DNA from: PALSA-505 sp963702235
GTDB lineage: Bacteria > Actinomycetota > Actinomycetes > Streptosporangiales > Streptosporangiaceae
Length of the DNA stretch: 64,000 bases
Direction: 5' to 3'
NCBI GenBank assembly: GCA_963702235.1
Contig: CAVPBZ010000022.1
Span: 124,001 to 188,000, forward strand
Positions 51,967-59,439 of the stretch are shown here, one piece after another (the stretch's first letter is position 1; every line of letters begins with the position of its first letter). The notes beneath the pieces are model-generated. The model made no database searches. It had not been told where the DNA came from and saw nothing but the letters and a program-made list of their open reading frames with translations. Position numbers and translations under genes: made by a program.

Positions 51967-52914
51967 CTAGCTCCAGATCGTCACGTAGACCGGCGGCCGG
52001 AACCTGGACGGCGGCATCCCCTCGGTCGGCGCGCGCATCAGGTGCATGGCCTCGGGGGTGCCGAGGAAGTGCCGCAGCGAGCTGGCGGCTACCGGCCTGT
52101 GCTCCTTCCTCAGCGTGGTCACGTGCCAGCACGCGTCCATCGGGGTACCCGGCACGGTCAGCACCGACAGCTCGCCGCGGCGCAGCTGCTGGGCGACCAG
52201 GTGCGAGGCCGCGGGGGCCACGCCCGAGCCGTCGGCGGCGGCGGCCCAGGCGGCCGTCTGGTTGGGGAAGACCCTGATCCGCGCGTCCGGAATGCGCAGC
52301 GCGGCCAGCAGCCGGCCGGTGTCGCTGTCCCGGTCGGTCCCGGACGGGTCGACCAGCCAAAGCCACTGGCTCGCCGGTCCGCGCGGCTTGGCCTGCGCGG
52401 CGGTCACCACGATCATCTTGTACCGGAACACCGGCTCGCTGGTCACCTGAAGCTGCGGGTCGCGGGCGATCGCCGCGCCCAGCGCGATGTCGGCCAGCCG
52501 GTTCGCCACCAGCACCGCCATCTCACTGTCGGCGGCCACGCCCGAAGACACCTCCACTCCCCCGGAGAACCGCCGGGTGAACGCCTCGAGCAGCGGGCTG
52601 ACCGCGAACTCGGCGACGGTGGACGAGGCGACCAGCCGCAGCTGCTCCGGCGCGCCCTGGGCCGCGCGCACCGCGGCCTGCGCCTCGGCGCCCAGCGCCA
52701 CGATCTGTGACGCGGTGCTCAGCAGCCGCGTCCCGCCGGGGGTCAGCGTCATCCCGCCCGAGCCGCGGACGACCAGCGGGTCGCCCAGGTGCTGCCGCAG
52801 CGCGGTGAGCGCCTGGGATACCGCGGGCTCGCTCACGTTCAGCGCGCTCGCCGCCGCGGTGACCGACCCCAGGCGCGCCACCAGGACGAACACGTTGAGC
52901 TGGGTGAGGGTCAT
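51967..52914 (-). CDS. LysR family transcriptional regulator next to the CO dehydrogenase genes
   Basis: The 315-residue regulator has an N-terminal winged HTH (LNVFVLVARLGSVTAAASAL, then NVSEPAVSQALTALRQHLGD, residues about 6-46) and a periplasmic-binding-like effector domain (about 90-295). ATG 52914 is divergent from coxM across 133 bases, the classic LysR layout, so it probably controls the cox genes. The effector is unknown. Confidence 0.9.
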   Translation of the reverse strand: MTLTQLNVFVLVARLGSVTAAASALNVSEPAVSQALTALRQHLGDPLVVRGSGGMTLTPGGTRLLSTASQIVALGAEAQAAVRAAQGAPEQLRLVASSTVAEFAVSPLLEAFTRRFSGGVEVSSGVAADSEMAVLVANRLADIALGAAIARDPQLQVTSEPVFRYKMIVVTAAQAKPRGPASQWLWLVDPSGTDRDSDTGRLLAALRIPDARIRVFPNQTAAWAAAADGSGVAPAASHLVAQQLRRGELSVLTVPGTPMDACWHVTTLRKEHRPVAASSLRHFLGTPEAMHLMRAPTEGMPPSRFRPPVYVTIWS

Positions 52915-53047
52915 AGCAAAGACAATCGTCCTGACCGCGCCCGCGCGCCAGACATAAGCACCCCGTTATCTGATCGTTGCCGCCCAGGAGCGAGGATTTA
53001 CCCTGGGTCACGCGGTCACGTCCGCACCGGGCGGCGGAGAGGACAGG

Positions 53048-53923
53048 ATGCAGGTTCCCGCACACTTCGAATATGAGCGCGCCACCAGCGTGCCGCACGC
53101 GCTCGCGCTGCTGGCCAAGTTCGGGCCGGAATCGCGGGTGCTGGCCGGCGGCCACAGCCTCATCCCGATGATGAAGCTGCGGCTCGCCCAGCCGGAGACG
53201 CTGGTCAACATCAACGACCTCGCCGAGCTTGCCTACCTGAGAGTCGAGGAGAGCGAACTGAGGATCGGCGCACTCACGAGGCACGCGGAGCTGCTCAGCT
53301 CGCCCATCGCCGGCCTGCATTTCCCCATCCTGCACGATGCGGAGCGGCGGATCGCCGACCCGATCGTGCGCAACCGCGGCACGATCGGCGGCTCGCTGTG
53401 CCAGGCCGATCCGTCCGAGGACCTGTCCGCCGCGTTTGCCGCGCTGCGCGCGACCATGGTCATCGAGGGCGGCTCCGGCACCCGCACCGTCGCGGAGCGG
53501 GCGTTCCACCTGGGCCCCTACGAGACCGTGGTGGCGCCGGACGAGCTGCTGACCGAGATCCGGGTGCCGATCCTGCCCGGCGGCGGCAGCGCCTACCTGA
53601 AGGTGGACCGCCGGGCCGGCGACTGGCCGGTCGGCGCCGCGGGCGCCGCGCTGTGGCTCGACGGCGACACGATCACCGAGGCCGGGATCGGGCTGGCGGC
53701 GGTCGGCGCCGAGCACTTCTCCGCGGCCGAGGCCGAGGACTTCCTGCGCGGAGCGCAGGCCACCGACGACAGCTTCGCCCGGGCCGGGCAGATCGCCGCC
53801 GAGCACTGCACGCCGGTCTCGGACCAGCGCGGGCCCGCCGACTACAAGCGCCATCTCGCCGCCGAGCTCACCGCCCGGGCGCTGCGGCGCGCACGGGCCA
53901 GGGCGCGCGGCGGGGAGGCGTGA
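53048..53923 (+). CDS. coxM: Carbon monoxide dehydrogenase medium subunit (FAD)
   Basis: The 291-residue flavoprotein subunit has both FAD-binding motifs of CoxM: AGGHSLIPMMKLR near residue 36 and TIGGS in RNRGTIGGSLCQADPSEDL near 112. It passes electrons from the iron-sulfur clusters to FAD and the respiratory chain at the membrane. ATG 53048 follows GGAGAGGAC. CoxS starts one base after its stop, giving the usual M-S-L order. Confidence 0.94.
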   Translation: MQVPAHFEYERATSVPHALALLAKFGPESRVLAGGHSLIPMMKLRLAQPETLVNINDLAELAYLRVEESELRIGALTRHAELLSSPIAGLHFPILHDAERRIADPIVRNRGTIGGSLCQADPSEDLSAAFAALRATMVIEGGSGTRTVAERAFHLGPYETVVAPDELLTEIRVPILPGGGSAYLKVDRRAGDWPVGAAGAALWLDGDTITEAGIGLAAVGAEHFSAAEAEDFLRGAQATDDSFARAGQIAAEHCTPVSDQRGPADYKRHLAAELTARALRRARARARGGEA

Positions 53924-53924
53924 C

Positions 53925-54443
53925 GTGCAGGTCACGATCAGCGTCAACGACAGGGAGTACATGGCCGAGGTCGAGCCGCGGCTGCTGCTCATCCACTTCC
54001 TGCGCGACCAGCTCGGCCTGACCGGGTCACACTGGGGGTGTGACACCTCCAACTGCGGTGCCTGCGTGGTCTGGCTGGACGAGACACCGGTGAAGTCCTG
54101 CACCGTGCTGACCGCCATGGCCGACGGGCACCGGGTGCGGACGGTGGAGGGGCTGGAACGCGGCGGCGAGCTCGATCCGGTGCAGCAGGGCTTCACCGAG
54201 TGCCACGGGCTGCAGTGCGGATTCTGCACGCCCGGCATGATGATGACCGCGAGATGGCTGATCGACAACAACCCCGACCCGTCGGCCGCGGCGATCCGCG
54301 AGGCGCTGTCCGGGCAGATCTGCCGGTGCACGGGCTACGAGAACATCGTGCGGTCGATCCGGTGGGCGGCCGAGCACGAGGCCGCGGAGCGCGCCCGGCT
54401 CGACGGCGAGGACGCCGATTCCGTTCCGGAGACAGCCGGATGA
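53925..54443 (+). CDS. coxS: Carbon monoxide dehydrogenase small subunit (two [2Fe-2S])
   Basis: The 172-residue subunit has the plant-ferredoxin-type cluster ligands in GCDTSNCGACVVW (near 43) and the second cluster ligands in GLQCGFCTPGMMM and ICRCTGYENIV. GTG 53925 follows GGGGAGG. Its stop overlaps coxL (ATGA). The C-terminal 15 residues are acidic. Confidence 0.95.
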   Translation: MQVTISVNDREYMAEVEPRLLLIHFLRDQLGLTGSHWGCDTSNCGACVVWLDETPVKSCTVLTAMADGHRVRTVEGLERGGELDPVQQGFTECHGLQCGFCTPGMMMTARWLIDNNPDPSAAAIREALSGQICRCTGYENIVRSIRWAAEHEAAERARLDGEDADSVPETAG

Positions 54444-56872
54444 CCGCCGCGACGCAGTTTTCCCCGAACGGAGCCTACGGACCGTTGCGCAGGAAAGAGG
54501 ATGCCAGGTTCATCCGGGGCCGCGGCACCTTCGTCAACGACATCCAGCTGCCGGGCATGCTGCACGGGGCCATTCTGCGCAGCCCGCTGGCGCACGCCAG
54601 GATCACCGGCATCGACACGCTGGCGGCCGAGGCGCACCCGAAGGTGCGGGCCGTCATCACCGGCAAGACGCTGGCGGAGCTGCAGCTCGCCTGGATGCCC
54701 ACGCTGTCCCAGGACGTGCAGGCGGTGCTGGCCACGGACAAGGTGCGCTTCCAGGGCCAGGAAGTAGCCTTCGTCGTCGCCGAGGACAGGTACGCCGCCC
54801 GCGACGCGCTTGAGCTCATCGACGTGACCTATGAGCCGCTGCCGCCGGTGGTGGACGCGCGCCGGGCGCTCGATCCCGGTGCCCCGCTGATCCGTGACGA
54901 CATCGCCGGCCAGGCCGACAACCGGATCTTCGACTGGGAGGCCGGCGACCGGGCGCGCACCGAAGAGGTCTTCGCGGCCGCCGACGTCGTGCTGGCCCAG
55001 GACATGCTCTACCCGCGGGTGCATCCCGCGCCGCTCGAGACCTGCGGCACCGTCGCCGACATGGACACGATCAGCGGCAAGCTCACCGTCTGGTCCACCA
55101 GCCAGGCACCGCACGCGCACCGGACGATGTACGCGCTGGTCACCGGGCTCGCCGAGCACAAGATCCGGGTCATCTCGCCGGACATCGGCGGCGGGTTCGG
55201 CAACAAGGTCGGCATCTATCCTGGCTACATCTGCGCGGTGGTCGGCTCGATGATCACCGGCAAGCCCGTGAAGTGGATGGAGGACCGCTCGGAGAACCTG
55301 ATGAGCACCTCGTTCGCCCGCGACTACCACATGCGCGGCGAGATCGCCGCGACGCGGGACGGCCGGATCCTCGGCCTGCGGGTCAGGGTGCTCGCCGATC
55401 ACGGCGCGTTCAACGGGGCCGCGCAGCCGACCAAGTTCCCGGCCGGGTTCTTCGGCGTGTTCACCGGATCCTACAACCTGCAGACCGCGCACTGCGAGGT
55501 CACCGGGGTGTACACGAACAAGGCGCCGGGCGGGGTCGCGTACTCCTGCTCGTTCCGGGTGACCGAGGCGGTGTACCTGGTCGAGCGCATGGTCAACGTG
55601 CTCGCCCGCGAACTGGGCGCCGATCCGGCCGAGCTGCGGATGCAGAACCTGCTGCAGCCCGCGCAGTTCCCGTACACGTCCGTGACCGGCTGGGAGTACG
55701 ACTCGGGCGACTACCCCCGCGCGCTGCGGCTGGCCCTGGACATCGCCGGCTACCCCGAGCTGCGCCGTGAGCAGGCCGAGCAGCGCAAGGGAGCCGGTCT
55801 GGCCGGCGAGGACGCGGGACCTCCCGGCGAGGACGCGGGACAGCCCGGCACGCTGATGGGCATCGGGGTCAGCTTCTTCACCGAGGCGGTCGGGGCCGGC
55901 CCGCGGGCGCACATGGACATCCTCGGCCTGGGCATGGCCGACGGGGCCGACCTGCGGGTGTACCCCACCGGCAAGGCGGTCCTGGCCATCTCGGTGCAGA
56001 CCCAGGGCCAGGGGCACGAGACGACGTTCGCGCAGATCGTCGCGGCCGAACTAGGGATATCCCCGGACGACGTCGACGTGGTGCACGGCGACACCGACCG
56101 GACGCCGTTCGGGCTCGGCACGTATGGTTCGCGGTCGACGCCGGTGTCCGGCGCGGCCGCGGCGGTGGTGGCGCGCAAGGTCAGGGAGCGGGCCCGCATC
56201 GTGGCCGCGGTCATGCTCGAGGCGGCGCCGGACGACCTGGAGTGGGCCGACAGCAGGTGGCAGGTGCGCGGCGACCCGGGCCAGGGCAAGAGCATCGCCG
56301 AGATCGCGATGGCGGCGCATTCCGGCCTCGAGCTGCCGGACGGGGTCGAGGGCCACCTGGACGCGGCCACGGTGTACAACCCGCCGAACCTGACCTACCC
56401 GTTCGGCGCGTACATCTGCGTGGTGGACGTGGATCCAGGGACCGGTAAAGTCAACGTGCGCAGGTTCATCGCGGTGGATGACTGCGGGGTCCGGATCAAC
56501 CCGATGATCGTCGAGGGGCAGGTGCACGGCGGGCTCGCCGACGGCCTCGGCATGGCGCTCATGCAGGTGATCGCGTTCGACTCCGACGGCAACTGCCTCG
56601 GCGGCTCGTTCATGGACTACCTGCTGCCCACCTCGATGGAGTGCCCGTCCTGGGAGTTGGGCACGACCGTCACCCCGTCGCCGCACCACCCGATCGGAGC
56701 CAAGGGCGTCGGCGAGTCGGCCACCGTCGGCTCGCCCGCGGCGGTGGTCAACGCCGTGGTGGACGCGCTGGCGCCGTTCGGCGTGCGGCACGCCGACATG
56801 CCGCTGACCCCGGCCGTCGTGTGGCGGGCCATCCAGGGCCGTCCGCTCCGCAACGACCTGGCTACTACGTAA
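54440..56872 (+). CDS. coxL: Form I carbon monoxide dehydrogenase large subunit (Mo-Cu)
   Basis: The 810-residue molybdopterin subunit carries the diagnostic form I active-site loop AYSCSFR (residues 367-373; Cys370 would bind copper), where form II enzymes differ. The molybdenum-proximal glutamate motif is in AKGVGESATVGS near the C-terminus. GGFGNKVGIYPG and QGQGHETTFAQI are further molybdenum cofactor contacts. It oxidises CO to CO2 in aerobic actinomycetes, including at trace atmospheric levels. ATG 54440 overlaps the coxS stop. A 50-residue Gly/Ala/Pro-rich spacer with a repeated AGEDAGPPGEDAG-like unit (near residues 453-472) is unusual. Confidence 0.96.
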   Translation: MTAATQFSPNGAYGPLRRKEDARFIRGRGTFVNDIQLPGMLHGAILRSPLAHARITGIDTLAAEAHPKVRAVITGKTLAELQLAWMPTLSQDVQAVLATDKVRFQGQEVAFVVAEDRYAARDALELIDVTYEPLPPVVDARRALDPGAPLIRDDIAGQADNRIFDWEAGDRARTEEVFAAADVVLAQDMLYPRVHPAPLETCGTVADMDTISGKLTVWSTSQAPHAHRTMYALVTGLAEHKIRVISPDIGGGFGNKVGIYPGYICAVVGSMITGKPVKWMEDRSENLMSTSFARDYHMRGEIAATRDGRILGLRVRVLADHGAFNGAAQPTKFPAGFFGVFTGSYNLQTAHCEVTGVYTNKAPGGVAYSCSFRVTEAVYLVERMVNVLARELGADPAELRMQNLLQPAQFPYTSVTGWEYDSGDYPRALRLALDIAGYPELRREQAEQRKGAGLAGEDAGPPGEDAGQPGTLMGIGVSFFTEAVGAGPRAHMDILGLGMADGADLRVYPTGKAVLAISVQTQGQGHETTFAQIVAAELGISPDDVDVVHGDTDRTPFGLGTYGSRSTPVSGAAAAVVARKVRERARIVAAVMLEAAPDDLEWADSRWQVRGDPGQGKSIAEIAMAAHSGLELPDGVEGHLDAATVYNPPNLTYPFGAYICVVDVDPGTGKVNVRRFIAVDDCGVRINPMIVEGQVHGGLADGLGMALMQVIAFDSDGNCLGGSFMDYLLPTSMECPSWELGTTVTPSPHHPIGAKGVGESATVGSPAAVVNAVVDALAPFGVRHADMPLTPAVVWRAIQGRPLRNDLATT

Positions 56873-56938
56873 GGCGGAGCCGGCGGCGACCGGGTGACGG
56901 GCAGACAGGGGAATGGTTCGCGTGACGAGGAGCGGTGC

Positions 56939-57835
56939 ATGACGGACGAGCTGGCAGCGCGGCTGCCGGACGTGGCCACGCTGGTCGGCGCGCTCGCCGA
57001 GACGCATTACCTGGCCGACGAGTCGCTCGGCACCGCGCTGTTCCTCGCGGCCCGGATGGGCCAGCCGATCCTGCTCGAGGGCGAGCCGGGCGTGGGCAAG
57101 ACCGAGGCGGCGAAGGCGCTCGCCACCGCGCTGGACACCGCGCTGGTCCGGCTGCAGTGCTACGAGGGCCTGACCGCGGCCGAGGCGCTGTACGAGTGGA
57201 ACTACCCGCGCCAGCTGCTGGCGATCCGGCTGGCCGAGTCGCGCGGCGAGATGCTGCGCGAGACCGACCTGTTCAGCCCCGACTACCTGCTGCCGCGGCC
57301 GCTGCTGACCGCGCTCGACCATCCCGGCCCGCGGCCCGCCGTGCTGCTGATCGACGAGGTCGACCGGGGCGACGACGAGTTCGAGGCGTTCCTGTTCGAG
57401 CTGCTGGCCGAGTCCTCGGTCACCATCCCTGAGCTGGGCACCCGCCGGGCGGCACTGCCGCCGGTGGTGGTGCTGACCTCCAACCGCACCCGCGACCTGC
57501 ACGACGCGCTCAAGCGGCGCTGCCTGTACCACTGGATCGACTACCCGGACACCGAGCGGGTCGCCGAGATCATCCGGCGCCGGGTGCCCGGCGCCGACGC
57601 CTCGCTCGCCCGGCAGGTCGCGGGCAGCGTGGCCCGGCTGCGCGAACTCGACCTGGTCAAGCCGCCGGGCGTGGCGGAGGCGATCAGCTGGGCCGCTGCG
57701 CTGCGGGTGCTCGGGGTGAGCGAGCTGGACAAGGAGGCTGCCGAGCGGACGGCGGGGGCGGTGCTCAAATACGCGGAAGATTTGCGGGCTGTGCGTGAGG
57801 GCGGGTTCGCTGGGGTGCTGGCTGATGGTGACTGA
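56939..57835 (+). CDS. coxD: CoxD-like MoxR AAA+ ATPase
   Basis: The 298-residue AAA+ protein has Walker A GEPGVGKTEAAKAL near residue 44, Walker B AVLLIDEVDRGDDE near 137, and sensor 1 VVLTSNRTRDLHDAL near 178. CoxD-type chaperones help insert copper and sulfide into the CoxL active site together with CoxE. ATG 56939 follows GAGGAGCG; a 15-residue upstream extension is unlikely. It lies 66 bases after coxL on the same strand. Confidence 0.93.
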   Translation: MTDELAARLPDVATLVGALAETHYLADESLGTALFLAARMGQPILLEGEPGVGKTEAAKALATALDTALVRLQCYEGLTAAEALYEWNYPRQLLAIRLAESRGEMLRETDLFSPDYLLPRPLLTALDHPGPRPAVLLIDEVDRGDDEFEAFLFELLAESSVTIPELGTRRAALPPVVVLTSNRTRDLHDALKRRCLYHWIDYPDTERVAEIIRRRVPGADASLARQVAGSVARLRELDLVKPPGVAEAISWAAALRVLGVSELDKEAAERTAGAVLKYAEDLRAVREGGFAGVLADGD

Positions 57836-57856
57836 AGAGCTAGCAGGCACCTCGAA

Positions 57857-57913
57857 CACACACTCGCTCCTCCGACTGTCGGCTACGCCGAACGTCGGAT
57901 ACGCGAGTGTGTG
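57857..57913. repeat. 57-base two-armed palindrome between coxD and coxE
   Basis: The outer arms CACACACTCGC (57857-57867) and GCGAGTGTGTG (57903-57913), and the inner arms TCCGAC (57871-57876) and GTCGGA (57894-57899), pair perfectly with symmetrical 3-base bulges. It lies in the 152-base gap of an otherwise compact operon and could act as a processing or attenuation hairpin, or be a mobile palindromic element. Confidence 0.8.
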
Positions 57914-57987
57914 CCCTCGGCACTCCATGGGAAAGACCGGCTGGGCAAGCGGGTGTTGTCGGCGGTCCGGTGCGAGGGTTGACTCAC

Positions 57988-59340
57988 GTGGCTAGTGATG
58001 TGGCTGAGGTGGCGGCTCGGTTCGGGGCACGGCTGCGGGAGGCGGGGGTGCCGGTCGGGCCGGACCGGTGCGAGCGGTTCGCGCGGGCGGTGACGGTGGC
58101 GCGGCCGGGCAGCGTGGTGGCATTGCGCGAGTGCGCGCTGGCGACGCTGGTGTCGAGCCGGGAGCACGCTGAGGTGCTGCGGCGGGTGTTCGATGAGACG
58201 TTCGGCGGGGCGGAGCAGGCGCATTTCCCACCAAACGGCGCGAATGGGACCGGAACTGCGGCCGGGGAACCGGGACAGCCAGCGGCTTCCATGATCGATG
58301 CCGATTTTTACCCCACGGGTGGGGAGAAACTAGGCGTCGATCAAGAAACGCTACGCGGGCGGGAGCAGCACGCTGGCGCGGGCGGCGCAGGCAGCCAGGG
58401 AGCATGCCGCGGTGGACGTCCCGGAAGCTGCCGAGGAGGCGGGGAACGGCCAGGGCACCGCGCCCGAGGCCGCGGGCGAGCCGGGCGAGCCGGGCGAGGC
58501 GGGCGAGCGGACGGCGGCGCGGCGGGGCGGCGGGTGGTGGCCAGCGCGGTCGAGCGGCTGTCGGCGACGGATTTCGCCGAGCTGACCCCGGACGAGCTGG
58601 CGCTGCTGACCGGCGTCATGCGCAGGCTCACGCTCGCGGTTCCGATGCGCCGCTCGCGGCGTCAGCGCCGGGGACCGCGCGGGCGCCAGCCGGACCTGCG
58701 GGAAACGTTGCGGCATGCGCGGCGGACCGGTGGGCACCCGTTCGGGATAATCAAGAAAAGCCCGACCCGGCGGCCACGGAAACTCGTCGTGCTGTGCGAT
58801 ATCTCAGGGTCCATGGAACCGTACGCGCGGGCCATGCTGCAGCTGCTGTACTGCGCGGCGGGCGGCGCGCGGGCCGAGGTGTTCTGTTTCGCCACCCGGC
58901 TCACCCGGCTGACGAAGGCGCTGGCGCAGGCACAGCCGGGGCCCGCGCTGCAGCGGGCCGGGCAGGCGGCGCCGGACTGGCTGGGCGGGACCAGGATCGG
59001 CGCTTCGCTGAAGGAGTTCAACGACGGGTACGGCCAGCGCGGGCTGGCCCGGGGCGCGGTGGTCGTCGTGGTGTCCGACGGCTGGGACACCGGCGACCCG
59101 GCCGAGGTGCGGCGCGAGATGGAGCGGCTGTCCCGCCTGGCGTTCCGCATCGTCTGGGTCAATCCGCGGTCGCACCGCACGGGCTACCAGCCGCTGGCCG
59201 GCGGCATGGCGGCGGCCTGGCCGTACTGCGACGCCGTGGTCAGCGCGCACCGGCTGGACGCGCTGGGCGAGCTGACCGCCGCGCTCGCCGACCCGGTCCG
59301 CGGCCGCCGCCCCGCCCCCGCCCGCGCGCCCGCCGTCTGA
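57988..59340 (+). CDS. coxE: CoxE-like VWA domain protein with a palindromic insertion in its linker
   Basis: The 450-residue protein has an N-terminal CoxE block (ARLREAGVPVGPDRCERFAR near residue 14) and a variable linker (about 85-190). The C-terminal VWA-containing CoxE domain has VVASAVERLSATDFAELTPD, DISGSME as MIDAS near residue 271, and WLGGTRIGASL and VSDGWDTGD further on. It partners CoxD in maturing the Mo-Cu site. Codon bias in 58345-58530 fits another frame (AREHAAVDVPEAAEEAGNG) better than the annotated one, beginning exactly at a 52-base palindrome (58292-58343). The linker therefore seems to be read out of its original frame between two compensating changes, leaving both domains intact. 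GTG 57988 follows GAGGG. Confidence 0.82.
   Translation: MASDVAEVAARFGARLREAGVPVGPDRCERFARAVTVARPGSVVALRECALATLVSSREHAEVLRRVFDETFGGAEQAHFPPNGANGTGTAAGEPGQPAASMIDADFYPTGGEKLGVDQETLRGREQHAGAGGAGSQGACRGGRPGSCRGGGERPGHRARGRGRAGRAGRGGRADGGAAGRRVVASAVERLSATDFAELTPDELALLTGVMRRLTLAVPMRRSRRQRRGPRGRQPDLRETLRHARRTGGHPFGIIKKSPTRRPRKLVVLCDISGSMEPYARAMLQLLYCAAGGARAEVFCFATRLTRLTKALAQAQPGPALQRAGQAAPDWLGGTRIGASLKEFNDGYGQRGLARGAVVVVVSDGWDTGDPAEVRREMERLSRLAFRIVWVNPRSHRTGYQPLAGGMAAAWPYCDAVVSAHRLDALGELTAALADPVRGRRPAPARAPAV
58292..58343. repeat. 52-base imperfect palindrome inserted in coxE
   Basis: TGATCGATGCC (58292-58302) pairs with GGCGTCGATCA (58333-58343) with one G-T pair. An inner hairpin CCCC (58311-58314)/GGGG (58321-58324) lies in the middle. 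It contains the 13-mer GCCGATTTTTACC shared with 6620 and 35388, and begins after CCA like the CATGATC family. Confidence 0.75.
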
Positions 59341-59354
59341 GCATGACCAGGCGG

Positions 59355-59416
59355 CCATGATCACGAAGACTTGTGCGGGTGCGGGTGCGGGCGCTAAAAA
59401 GTCTTCGTGATCATGG
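59355..59416. repeat. 62-base element with perfect 18-base inverted arms between coxE and FMO gene
   Basis: CCATGATCACGAAGACTT (59355-59372) is the exact reverse complement of 59399-59416, with a 26-base G-rich loop. It lies between convergent genes, so it may serve as a two-way terminator, but a near copy at 61391 occupies a divergent region. Confidence 0.9.
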
Positions 59417-59439
59417 GTGGATGGCAGGGGCGGGCGTGG

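Noticed and set aside
54335..56017. Long leftward open frame of 560 codons opposite coxL
   Set aside because: It is antisense to the certain coxL gene, with the biased composition expected of a shadow frame.
59355..59416. Simple bidirectional terminator
   Set aside because: Position fits, but near relatives occur in a divergent region and the shared ends point to a dispersed element. A terminator role may be secondary.
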